Assembly: GCA_940671915.1 (NCBI GenBank)
Contig: CALNVZ010002100.1
Span: forward strand, 70,256,578 to 70,320,577
DNA length: 64,000 nt
DNA from: Paracentrotus lividus
Taxonomy: Eukaryota > Echinodermata > Echinoidea > Camarodonta > Echinidae
Reading direction: 5' to 3'
Position numbers and translations under genes: made by a program. Below, one piece after another: positions 1 to 11,720 of the stretch. The notes under the pieces were generated by a model. It made no database searches. It was not told the DNA's origin and worked only from the letters and a program-made list of their open reading frames with translations. Position 1 is the first letter of the stretch. Each line of letters begins with the position of its first letter.

Positions 1-2290
1 CAAATTTCAAGGATGTAGTAGAACGAGCTCAGTGTGGCGGGGGTAATTAAGGTCTAATACCGTAACGAGTAGCAACGTTTTCAAACGTACACACCAAATT
101 CCAAGAACGCTGGTCAAACGTTAGCTCAACACGCCGTAGTGTGAGGGCACCTTCAAATACCGCTAACGAACGCTCAACTGAATTCACATTAAAACAAAAA
201 AGATGTTAATCGTTTTCAGTAAGACATCAGTGTTAAAAATGAAAGCTGCACTTTATAAATTGACTTTTCAACACTTTGTCAGCTGAATGAAATATTTTAA
301 AAGAATATAGGAAGGAGAGAAGAGCCGAATTGTTCAGGTGGAATTAAAAATAACTAATTAAATACGTGATAAATACAACAGAGTGTACAAGAGGCTTCGA
401 ATAAAAGAGAATGTTTTATATACAGCAAAACAAAAAATCTTTTATAGAGTGACAGATGTTATTACGTTTGTTTCTATCATTCTAAATGAATATTTATAGA
501 AACAACAGTGATTTCCATGCAGCATATGTACTCGGAGTGAATCGCTACAGGGAAATGTTATTATTTTCTTTTCCTTAATTATGCATTTATTCGTGCAATT
601 TAGCCATTCAAGAATTTATTGGTTTCGTTAGGTTTCTTATAAATGTCTAAACATCATAAATTTCAAAAAACGACAAAATCTGATTCTAATTTGTGAACAG
701 CTTATCTCACTACATAAAATTCACATAAACGTCAAATGTTTGTGTTGTGGCTGTCCTTGTCAGGTCCTGGGCGATAATCTACTTCATTTCCGCAATCTGA
801 TATGTAATGAATTCCCGGTTGGCAACACTTTTAACTGCGGTGTGATTATTATCCTATTAATTAGAGCTCGTATAATAGGCCTAATCTTCATACACAACTT
901 TACAATAATTATACATAAATATAAATGTCCAGGATTTTTTTTTCTTCTAAAAGAAGCATTATTAACTTTTAAACTGTACGCGGAAACAAATCGATTTTGT
1001 TTAAGGGTCCTGCCCTAATTTTATCATACAAATAGAGTAATTGAAGGGCATTTGTATATACGAAAAGAAGAGTGTCTATAATTGTCTATAATACATGCAA
1101 TATGGAAGGACGAAGATTTATTGTCCGTATCTTTTAGTCACTGGGGTCAAATAAGGCGAGAACACTAATGAGCAGAATATCGCCATTACACCTCATTAAT
1201 CATCATGCTTCAAAATAGTCAGACTCCAATAAAACAAATCGTCTCGTAAGAGTTACCTTGGTTATTGGAGCTTATTTAATGAGCCGTTGAGCAATCGGTC
1301 ATGCTGCCTAAATATCAAATCCAGAGATTTCACCGTGAGAAATGCAATGAAGTAGGTAAATGGGAAGGACTATACGGTTCTAGGTCAAGTAGCTCCACCT
1401 CTGACACCTGTCCTGATTAGCCCCAGATGAATTACCCCCAGAGGAAAAATTAACCATAAGACGATTCCCCCAAAGACTAATACCCCGGATAACTACCCCT
1501 GACCATTGCTGACCATAACAGCATACAGCGACCCTAACTCATGGGGGTAATAGTTCTTTATCATAAATGTAGTGGTCCTTGGGTAGTCATTCCCAGGACA
1601 TGCAGGGTGGAGTTGTCATGGTTGTGTGGGGCAAATATCCGGATATCATTATACTGAAAAAACGGCATGTTTTGATAAAGAATGGACGCAGTTGAATTTC
1701 ATATTTTCACGATCTAGGTTAAAAAAAAAAAAAAATAAAAATAAAAAACCATACCTACACAAAACAGATCCTATTTGATGATTATAGGCCTCGACAAATT
1801 AGCTGACCTGGTAGATAGTTTCCCACCTGTCATGTCCAGGATATTCTGCATGTTAATTTATACAGATCATTAATAATCATCCCCATATCCATGGAAATAC
1901 CAAATCTAGTGGTAACGACAATCCTTTTGTGTTAATTGAATCCGATATAATGTGCCTATACATTTTAATGACGACTCGTAACTAACGCATAAAGATGAAT
2001 GTTTATTGCCCATTCAACTTACTTTTTTGTCGAATGTATCGTTTGAATACAACCATTCCTGGTTTCTCAGTTTTCAGTTAAGAATCTGTAAAATATAAAT
2101 CGAGAAACATGTTAAAGATTGGAACAATTATTGATAGTGATAGAGGGCGTTCTTTGCTATAGATCGCAATAATCATTTGAAACAAAGCGAACAAACAAAG
2201 TAAAACCATTGAATTTGCTATATATATTTTGAAGACAATTCAATTTGTCGAGCATCAACTGTTATCTAATCAGAAAACAAGTCAACAAAC

Positions 2291-2293
<3 letters not shown>
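1..2293. other. Stretch with no supported gene
   Basis: AT-rich sequence with frequent stops in all frames; the only open frame above 90 codons (740-1018) has a composition typical of chance. A C-run-rich patch near 1420-1510 has several short CCCC blocks but no clear repeat unit. I see no RNA gene, inverted-repeat element or splice-like exon here. Confidence 0.6.
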
Positions 2294-2329
<36 letters not shown>

Positions 2330-2338
2330 GGGGGGGGG
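2294..2338. repeat. Poly(T) tract followed by poly(G)
   Basis: Thirty-five T followed directly by ten G. The sharp switch is what a homopolymer at a retroposon tail or a replication-slippage site looks like, but no element with target duplications is recognisable around it. Length is likely unreliable in the assembly. Confidence 0.85.
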
Positions 2339-5183
2339 CTTTTAAATAAAGTGTTTAGTATGATTCCGTGAAAGTTCATTCATGTTGTAAGTAACAGGTT
2401 CGAAATCAAACTGGTGTTCAATGCACTTAAACAAAAAAGAATGATCCCAATAATCACCATACCCTTCGAAAAGGACTTAATGTCGAAAGTCCCTGTTGTT
2501 TGTTTGCAAGTATCGTTGCTCGATTTGCTGATAAACAATACATAAATTCTATTATATACCTTTTTGGTAGCAAATATAATTTAGGTAAACAGTGACATTT
2601 TCAACACATGTAACTCGTCATTAAAAAGACCTAAAAATAACAAAGCAAAATGATAACACAGTCTAGGAATATTGCTGTCAAATGTCCCTAAGGCTATGGG
2701 TGGGATGAAAACACATGTATGATCGAGTACCAATAGTTACTCGAAATAGCGTGGTAAATTAGATTTAAAACAGATTAGGACTCTCTTTTTAGAATTCGAT
2801 GCAAGCATTCCATTTAACTTCATTTTGCGACTCTTTTCTGCTGAAGAGCGTAATATGCAATTAAGATTTTGATAGTTTATCCAATAATGATTGTAACTGA
2901 AGCAGATCAGCCCTTTTAAAATGACGATATAAATACAAATTGACGGCGATAGGATAAAGAGCCTCAAGGGAAATTAGAAAAGAAATATAATGTTTTAATT
3001 TGTTTTTGCCAAATGTTTTCTTTAATCGAGAATTTACGTTTGCCAGAGTACATTAATGAATTAATGAAAACGTAACTGATGGCATTAGAAATATACATTC
3101 TTTTAAATTGTTTTGTTAATGAGATGTTTAGGGATACGAAAAAAGGAAGCTAGAAAAACAAAACACAATATCATTTACTCTTTTAAATTGTGAGTTTACT
3201 TATTCAATAAAACATAACGAAATGTTATATTTGGTGGGGAAGGGGCAAACGAATTTTGTAAAGATATAAGGAGCATATTGACAGAGAAACATACCAGGAT
3301 ATGAAGACAAAGGCAGAGTGAGAAAAGGATAGAGAGAGAGAAGAGAGAGTAGAAGAGAGGAGAGAGAGAGAGTGGGGGGGGGGGTGAATTCGCATGTGCA
3401 TCACAAACATCGCCATTCCCTCTACATATTACCAAGCGCTCCGGATTACATATAGACTAGTTTGTTCAATAAATCAAAGGTCGTACTACGTCCCTATCAA
3501 TGCTGTTTCTCATGTAAAAATCATCCAATGATGATTAGATTGATCTAAGCCATCAACAGACTGATTAAATTCTGACCTTCGGTCTATTCAGATGTAAACA
3601 ACCCGCCTCACCGGGGTCAGTTTAATATCGTGAAATTACTTTCCATTACGTTCATCATTAACCCATACCCTCGACTTTGATTTTGTATTACCGTTGGCTT
3701 TTGAAAGCAAATCTAGTATCAAACGGGAGATTTATTTTACAGGTTTAAAAAAAAAAAAGAAAAAACATTTGCATTTACATGCAAAGAAACGAAATTTTGA
3801 AAACTTCATTACTTTTTTTTTGTACTGTTGTCGAAAATTTCAAATGAAAATATTCCCTTTTTTTTCTTTTCAAAGTAGTCTTTAAAATGACAACATTGAT
3901 GTCTATGTATATTATTCTGAAGGGCGTATGCATTGAAGCAAAACAGAACTACTAGTATTGCAATTGCTGAAATCATATAAAATTATATTCAACTAGTGTT
4001 GCCATGGTATATGTTTCATATTTGTTGATATCCCTCATAAAATAATATAGTCTTAATGAGTGACTAAGAGTAAGAGTTTATGTATTACTAAGGGGGCATA
4101 ATAACGCTTCTGTCACAATCAATAGGTCTACATCTACCTTAGATACACAACTTATACACTTGTCCTTAAATGGGCTTAAATGTATATTGAAGTTTTATGT
4201 AACTGAATTGGTAAAAACAATTTATTACTGCAAGATTCCAAATCCAAGTCACATAAATTAAGGTTTGAATGAAAAAAAAAGAAGCAAAATAACAAAGAAA
4301 AAATACAGGCATATCATCATGTGTGTGTGGTGTGTGTGTGTGTTGTGTGTGTGTGCGTGTGTGTGTGTGTGTATGTGAGAGAGAGAGAGAGAGAGAGATG
4401 GGAAATGAGAGAGAGAGAGAGACTAGTGGGACAGAAAATAGGGCGACAGTGATTGAGAGAGAGAAAATAGAAACAATGATTGATCAATAATACCCTGGAG
4501 AGGTTCAGTCAGGTCATTTATTCCAGAGAAACCGCGTGACGTAGATAATTATGATACTTACAAGAATAAATTCTTTCAATAATTGTAAAAGAAGAAAAAC
4601 TCGTTTCTTGACTCCAATCTTGGTCAGTAGCCCCAAATGTATTTCTCCTTTTTTTTCCTGTTCAATTGCTTGAGTTTGCCTGCAGAAATTTACTCCTTGT
4701 CTAAAGAAATATCTCCAAAGGTTTGATAACTTAAATTTGACCACTGCATGGACGTACTTCTCAGAGCAAAAATCGAATGCAAAGGATGCATTTTGGAGGA
4801 GGACATAATAAGAATACGAATATTTGTACATGTATTTATGTACGAAATTTGAAAAAAACAAAACAACAACAACACCGGTCTGCATTATATTAAACGTTAA
4901 AAAAAAAAAAAAAAACCCAGAAACATAAACATAAACAACAAAAAAGCAATTACAATATCATAAAGGAAAGCAGTTAAAGTATATATTTTCTAAATTTGAT
5001 CATCATCTTCTTCTGAAAATAATTCGAAGGCCTGGTTTTATTGTGACTCTTTGTATACATAATTTATGATTATAAGAAGAAATATGTTTTAATATTCCAT
5101 AGTCGAAATCGGATGATTGTGATAATTGAATATTTCAAATCGTACAAAACTTGTAATCAATCTTCCATTCAAGCACTTCAAAC
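2339..5183. other. Gene-free stretch with microsatellites
   Basis: Contains a purine-rich (GA)n block at about 3327-3382 ending in a G run, a mixed (GT)n/(GA)n block at 4320-4430 and A-rich tracts near 3748 and 4899. Reading frames on the minus strand at 3196-3435 and 4514-4885 are translations of these tracts and their flanks. No gene is supported. Confidence 0.55.
4320..4430. repeat. Compound (GT)n-(GA)n microsatellite
   Basis: An interrupted GT tract runs straight into a GA tract, with short GA blocks continuing past it. The same GT plus GA pairing recurs at 19147-19270, which is common in invertebrate genomes. No further function can be read from it. Confidence 0.9.
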
Positions 5184-5187
5184 TTAA

Positions 5188-5583
5188 AGGGATGCAGTAA
5201 CATTGAATGATTTCAAATCACATTTTATTCGATATAGCTTATTTTGCCAACATAATTATAAACACTTAGGTCAGTCTGGTATCTCTTCAAAATTGCAAGC
5301 TAATTGCTTGCTTTACCTTCGAGATATCAATGATTTCATACTCAAATTTTATAAACCAACACCGGATGGTTTATAAAACCATGTGCTTTTCCATACACCC
5401 ATTTCCTGGCGGCCTGGTTAGTTATCAGCAGAGGGTACTGGTGTTCGGCTGTATGCTTGGCATTGTTTGTAAATGACTTCCATTTGATCTGAAACTTTCA
5501 GTAGTTTGTTTTTACCATTGGAACAATATAATTTTATTCATCTTGATATAATTGCTCTTGTTTTTGAAAGTTACTAAATCCCT
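5188..5583. mobile_element. TTAA-flanked MITE (piggyBac-type)
   Basis: A 396-bp element bounded on both sides by TTAA (5184-5187 and 5584-5587). The left end reads AGGGATGCAGTAAC and the reverse complement of the right end reads AGGGATTTAGTAAC, so the ends are inverted repeats. A TTAA target duplication is characteristic of piggyBac-type transposition. No transposase frame is inside, so it is non-autonomous. A second, unrelated-sequence TTAA element lies at 10771-11373. The superfamily assignment rests on the target site and end symmetry only. Confidence 0.7.
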
Positions 5584-5799
5584 TTAAAGAATTTATAATA
5601 CCTTTATTACTTCTGAACCATTTGGGAAAATGTTACAACATTTATTCCAATGCAAATGTTAGAAAAAAAATTGGTAATTTGGAATCATAAATCAACGCCT
5701 CTGCTTCAGGTGGTTGATTTTCAAACCAACCACTTCACACCGAGTATGGCAAAGAGACAAACACCGAGTGGACTACATCAGTGCCCTGTATCACAACGA

Positions 5800-6005
5800 C
5801 TTACGATGCATAAAAAGTTACGATCTATTTTTTCCCGGTAGCCTCCTTTGGAAACCAGGTACAGTCATGGATTAGGATTTGGATATGATTAAGGATAGGG
5901 TTAGGGCTAGGGTTAGGATTACGATCATCAAATTTTTTAGCATCCTTCCTGTCCATGATGAGACTACCGAGAAAAAAACAATCGTTACTTTTTATCAATC
6001 GTAAG
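5800..6005. repeat. Foldback inverted repeat with telomere-like core
   Basis: Two arms of about 42 bp (5800-5841 and 5964-6005) are reverse complements with few mismatches; each contains a CTTACGAT block, an AAAAAGTTACGAT or AAAAAGTAACGAT block and a T-run ending in CGGTAG. The roughly 120-bp spacer holds telomere-like repeats. It resembles a small foldback transposon, but no target duplication is obvious. Confidence 0.65.
5896..5917 (+). repeat. Short interstitial telomere-like repeat
   Basis: About three and a half units of TAGGGT-like sequence, one unit altered to GGGCTA, sit between the arms of the foldback at 5800-6005. TTAGGG is the telomere repeat of most deuterostomes. The tract is too short to mark a chromosome fusion and may be part of the foldback element. 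Confidence 0.6.
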
Positions 6006-7760
6006 TTTTTGTGTCACCATTTTAAATGTATTCAAAGATGAATACAATTTTTAGTCTTAAAAACGCTGAATATTATCTTTTTTTTTTAAATTCATCAGTC
6101 AAATATCATCGGATGCTGGAGAGGGCAAGAAAAACATGTTAGATTAAAAAAAATATGATGACCTACATTTGGGGTTCTCTATTTAATAGGTATGAGCTTA
6201 TAAACATTTTTGTTTTACTGGAATGACCAAATAAATAAACTATGAAAGCAAACTGGACACTACCGATTCCCCCAGTGAACACAATGGGCGTATACCAGAT
6301 GGGGAAAAGGTATTGCAAGTTGTCCGTCGAAAAAGTGTTTATATCGCGATAAAAAAGCTATTACGATCTCATTATTTCGGTTGAATAGTCCATCGATTTA
6401 ACCCAATTTGAATAATAAATGGTGCTTAAACGAAATTGACGCCATAGAGTTAGCTTAAGGCATAATAGCCTCATAAACTTTAGTACAGACATCATTAATA
6501 GCTTGTATAAACCTCGTGGTAAAGAAAACAAAAGGCATGTTTTAGAGACGATTACCCATTTAATGTTTATTGCAAAATGTTCAGTTTCATTCAATTTAAA
6601 TGTTTGATTGATTTTGTTAGTGATTGAATATTTTACAGGCTATTAATTTATTTTCGAAGAGAAAACATTTTTGTTCTTTTTACCATTAGAATAATGCTTA
6701 TTCAAAGAGGTTATCTTTAATTGCTTAATAAATTGTGTGAGAATATAACAATTTCCACTTTAACTGGTCAATTGGGCCTGGACGTAACATTATTGTGATA
6801 TTTAAAATATGAAAACAATATTGATCAAATATTTGGGCATCTTAAAAAAGAACCCGCATATCTCTAAAATCACTGAGTACCGATAAATGTGCATCAGACC
6901 CTTTTGGATACTCCTTTTCTAAAGGATAAAAAATAGTAATAATAACAATAAATTTTTTTCTGAACCACTGACATGAAAATCGTATTGATCAGTTGTATAT
7001 TTATTGATTGATCAATTATTTGAAGTCATTTAATAGTTAATTTCTTTATTTATTATCATAATAATTATTAGACATGTATAGACATTATTATCATATGCAT
7101 GTTGTCAATTGTGATGTAGCTTCAAAGAAAATAATATGAATTATCGACTTTATTATATCAAATCATGCTCACATACGTTGCCTCTCAAAGAATCCTCTCC
7201 TCAAACAGTTGATGTGATATTCGCGCCTTTTCTCTCAAATTGTGACTATAAATAGCCACCCTCCCCCAAACCGATTGTGTGCACAAGAGAAATGCATTAC
7301 AGATTGCTAGATCAACATCGGGAAATTGCTACAAAACACCAATTCAGGTGGGACCTCGATAAATTGATGTAATCACACGTTAAGGCACATCTATGTAATT
7401 AGGGCATGGGAGAGAACTTAGGAGAACGATGAAAGAGGGCCAAGGGGTCAAGGCATCAGAAATTGCAACTGAGAAAGATTAAGGAAAAAAAAAAAATGCT
7501 TTTAAATGTCAAGTAATTTGGTCGCCATTAGCAGCTTAAATGTTATTCATTAGAGGGAAATAATATCGCCATTGTTTCTAGGATCATTAGTTGAACAATC
7601 ATTATGATTAATTTTTTTAAAAAGAGAAGCTAATCAAAATAATGCCAAAAATGTATGCAGAGAGCGAAAGAAGAAGAGAGCATGGAAGAGAGGGATAGAG
7701 AGAGAGAGAGAAATAAGGCGAATACACATACATGATGTATGTAGTGAGAACATGAAATGA

Positions 7761-7814
<54 letters not shown>

Positions 7815-9469
7815 TCAAGAATGGAAACTCTGGGGAGCAATAAAAATGGAGCTGTTGAGGAAAATAATAGTTGGGAGATGTATAAGAATAGTAGACCGAC
7901 GAAAGTAACAAAAGCGTACTAGGTCCTTATTGGAAGAAAATTAGTTTATCTCGCGGTATAAAGCCATGCACCTAAATTGGAGAACCGGCATAGAAATTGA
8001 CTTAATAAATGTCCACGGGGATGCTGAAGAACTTTATCAGAAAGCTTGCCGCACTTATATTGTAGTTCGATGGTAACAGGCAGTCACAGTATTATGTGCT
8101 CCCTAATCGAGTTATATGCGATTCGACATCTAATTTACACATTCTAATTTCCATCCTGGGCTAGTTGAACGTTCTCTTCTTTATCAGTATGATACCAGAA
8201 AAAAAAAATGAATATGAAAAAGAGCTTGTATCATTTTGCTATACGTACGTGCACAAGCTACACAAGGACTTTCTGCATAAGGGTGGTATTTCACCAAATC
8301 GCTTCTTAAAGTCACGAATGGCTTTACGAACGACTGGAACGGGTTCTTGTTTGTTATACTAATCACATTCTTAATCATTTAGTAAAAGAACTGGTCACCG
8401 CTCGTTTGTTAAGTTGTTCGTTATTTACAAACGACTTGGCAAAACGCCACCCATCAGGACAAATCTGAATCAAAGATGGACGGCTAGCTTGACCAAGAAA
8501 TAATAAGATCCCATTTCGGCCAAAATCAATCAACTTCACCCTTTAACCTTACGGCGCCAATTCGTTGGAGACCAGCATTTATCATTGAAGACAAACAACT
8601 TTACTTTCGAAGACAAACGAACCCATCCCCTCAAAAAAACAGGTCACCAAAATTGAAGGTTCCATTTCACGTTATTCTAGAGGGCTTGAATATCCACAGG
8701 TATTCGTTTACACTCCTAAATTACTTCACTCAGGTGATGCCAAACCTCCTGAATTTCTTGACGTGGTGCCCTTTTAACGACCATTTAGCCGTATTTGTTT
8801 GATACCAAAGAGCAACGTGAGAAGATCATTAAGAGAACGTTGGGAAAATTAAGATCAATTGACTGGGTGTTTGTATCAGGACATGGTCGGATTCCTTGGA
8901 CTAGACTTTCAGCTATTCGCTTCTCAAACTTGATACAATCAATGTTTGAAGTAACCCATCTTTATATTTGCCAATTTGAAATATAATAGTGATGTTCTCA
9001 TTTGGAATGACCTTTCATTAGCCTACACAGCCTTTCTATCTTTCAGGACAGAACTTGTAAGATGTTCCATCTGCAGCGTCTCTAAAGTGTTCCATCGTAT
9101 TTTTTTTTTATTTGAAGAAATCATTGATTTTTCCTTTTCACATCATTCTTACTACGTTTTGTATCGTCCGTTACAACTCAACCCAGGACATTATTTAAAA
9201 AGAAGAAGAAGAAGAAAAAAAAAGAAGATAGAAAACAAATGTAAACTGTTCACAAACAGTAGGGCAGTCATACCATTTTAGAGGACAGCATGATAAGTCC
9301 TGTAATAAGACGAATAATGCACGTCATTGAGTGAGTATTGTGATATTAACACCATCGATGTTCACTAACAGCTCATTATAAAACGTAGGACTGAAAATTA
9401 TCTTGTCTTAATCGGTACTTAAGAAAGTTTTCTGAACTTAAGACATAGATAAGTCTAAATATTCATATC
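6006..9469. other. Gene-free stretch
   Basis: AT-rich sequence with a GA-rich block near 7695-7712 and a 50-base poly(A) at 7762-7811. Open frames across the poly(A) encode only phenylalanine runs. Frames at 8165-8362, 8795-8986 and 8976-9281 have no recognisable domain. Nothing else is supported. Confidence 0.55.
7762..7811. repeat. Poly(A) tract of 50 bases
   Basis: An uninterrupted A run in otherwise AT-rich DNA. It could be the tail of an old retroposon, but I found no flanking direct repeats or recognisable 3' end next to it. Confidence 0.9.
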
Positions 9470-9640
9470 ATGGTCACCACTCAGGACGTGCGTCGGTCGT
9501 GTATCTCTCTCTCTGCGTTGGACATTGAAGAAAATCCTAGACCAGGCTCTGGTCGTTTGAATCTTTCACCTTTCTCTATTGACTCTACTTCTCACCATTT
9601 CTCTTTCCATCACAAATTCACTTCCCCAAACCAACCCTGA
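9470..9640 (+). pseudogene. Possible retroelement N-terminal remnant with 2A-like motif
   Basis: A 56-codon frame from ATG to TGA. Residues 18-25 read DIEENPRP, one change from the 2A ribosome-skipping consensus D(V/I)ExNPGP; the essential glycine is an arginine here. 2A-like sequences are known at the N-terminus of sea urchin non-LTR retrotransposon proteins. The upstream residues are only weakly hydrophobic and no other retroelement domain follows. The match may be chance; I treat it as a possible decayed fragment. Confidence 0.15.
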
Positions 9641-9659
9641 CTTGCTAGCAGAACGATAG

Positions 9660-10311
9660 TGTGTATGGTGGTGTAACCATAATTCGCGCAGAACCTTAAT
9701 TCACGCACGACGGATATCTCAAAAAGTTATTAATATCGTGAAAATCTGATAGCACCATCAGAAAGAGGGACCAAAAATTGCTTAGGATCCAAACTTTCGT
9801 CACGGTATGTTGTATCGAATTGTGAAATTATTGACTAAACATCGAAAAATTGCGTATCCGTTGCCAAAATTCTGAGTTTTTTGACAAGGGTTTGGAAATC
9901 ATCATTTTCCGAGTTAATATCATAAAGTTATGAGATGATATTAATATCATCTTATTCTATGAAATTTTGACTTACATTTACTGTTATTCCCTTTCCTTAG
10001 ACTGATGGAATTTTTTGATAAATCTTTGTCAAACGCTCGTGCGGGAATTAAGGTCACACTGTTTTGTTGACTTTTTCAGCAGAATGCGCGATCGTTCGAT
10101 CGACATAGAATTTTGAAATCGCGATATCGTCGAAACCCTTTGACCTAGTTCACTTCTTCGTTTGGCGATTCGGAGTTTAGAATTTTGCCGTTTATTTGGT
10201 AATCATAGTTTTCGTTGATTTTGAGTAAAACATGAAATATTGTTGATTGAATGTGGCAATTTTTATAATTTTTGAAATTTGCGCGAACTATGGTCTCCCC
10301 ATCATACATGT
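9660..10311. mobile_element. Non-autonomous element with inverted ends (TTCGCGCA family)
   Basis: The left end (9660-9690) and the reverse complement of the right end (10280-10311) align over about 30 bp, with shared core ACCATA(A/G)TTCGCGCA. The interior of about 590 bp is AT-rich, contains short CG-rich islands such as ATCGTTCGATCGAC near 10090, and has no transposase frame. The minus-strand frame at 10145-10516 simply crosses the right end. Superfamily and target duplication are not clear. Confidence 0.6.
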
Positions 10312-10770
10312 GTAAGTGTACATGTACCTTTGAGGGTTGATGAAAAATACAGGATGGTCCAGGCAGTGGACTAAGAAAATCCCTGCGTCGGATACAGGCG
10401 TGACCAGTGAAGGAGTCTGAAGAACCTTTTTTGTTTGTTTGGACGAATGCTTCAAACGCATGAAATTGCAGAAGTCGGCTGTTGCCCGTCGCAGGCTGCG
10501 GGGCAAGCACAAGCAAGCACCTTCATTATCCGATGCGACTATATCATAATCTACAATGATCCATCAATCCTTACCCTTATCGTAAGATTTGTGTTGCTGA
10601 AATTGCCATAAAGAAGCTCAATCTTGCCAAGGCAATTAAGAAGTGTGTCTAATGACGTAAACCTATTATCAGCTTTGCTAACAGATTTGTCTCCTTTTCG
10701 AAAAGAATGAATAATTCCCCCATATTGGTGCTAAATATTTTGTTGTCTTTAAAAATAATTTTCAATTTAA

Positions 10771-11373
10771 AGGAGGAGTCCGGGCTGAAATGAAAAAGTT
10801 TTGTAAAATTAAGTAAAATTCATCAAGCACAACCCAGAAAATTTCATCAAAATCGGATGAAAAATAACAAAGTTATGCATTTTTTTAGGTCTTGATTTTT
10901 TTTGGAAAACAGTACTTGGCAATTGTCTCATTGTCTCATTTGAATATTTGAATATTCAAATGAGCAAACTGATGATGTCACAGTCCCCCTACTTCTTGTG
11001 TATTTTATTATATGAAATCCTATTTATCTCATTTTTTCATTTATTGCGTATACAGAAAATCTGTCCCTCATACTGAAATAAGTAAAAGCACTTGTGACCT
11101 TGAACATTCCAAAAGGATTAATCCGTGTTTTTATGTCTTTGGGGCAGAAAATCTTGATAATTGGTATTTCATACAATAAAATACAAAGGAAGTAGGGGGA
11201 CTGAGACATCATCAGTTTGCCAATTTGCAGAACTGTTTCCTAAAAAATTCAAAACCTAAGAAAATTCATAACTTTGCTATTTCTTATCCGATTTTGATGA
11301 AATTTTCAGTGTTGTGCTTTTTCGATTTTACTTTAGTTTTCTTCTAATGCAAACTCCAGCCCGGATGAGTCCT
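10771..11373. mobile_element. TTAA-flanked foldback MITE with long inverted arms
   Basis: TTAA occurs at 10767-10770 and 11374-11377. The ends after it read AGGAGGAGTCCGGGCTG and, reverse-complemented, AGGACTCATCCGGGCTG. The inverted similarity runs inward through most of each half (for example AAATTTCATCAAAATCGGAT and a shared block GTCCCCCTACTTC), so the 603-bp element can fold nearly end to end. TTAA targets point to piggyBac-type mobilisation. There is no transposase frame; the ORF at 11024-11212 is chance. Confidence 0.8.
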
Positions 11374-11720
11374 TTAAGGGAGATAGATCACGATAAGCGA
11401 TGAGCAGCGTAGGTTTGATTTAGGACAGCGATTATTTAACCTTTTAAATATCTTATGAAGTTACTCCACTTAGATGAATACGGTACAGGTAGAGAGATTA
11501 AATGCATTTCGTTTGTCCTGGAGCTTCCAATCATTAAAAATCGGTGCAAAAAAAAAATAAAAAAAATAATAATAATAATAATTATGTAATGGTTGTAATA
11601 CCCCTCCTAGATCATTTCTTATCCCTTGGTAAGCTACTTGTAAAAGGTCATCGTGGTATAAGGTAGATTGTGACTCGAGTCTTCAGGCAAAGAAATAAGT
11701 CAAACCAGGAACGTTTTTTT

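Noticed and set aside
2294-2338. T35G10 tract considered as a telomere or retroposon tail
   Set aside because: No telomere repeat unit, no flanking direct repeats and no retroposon body.
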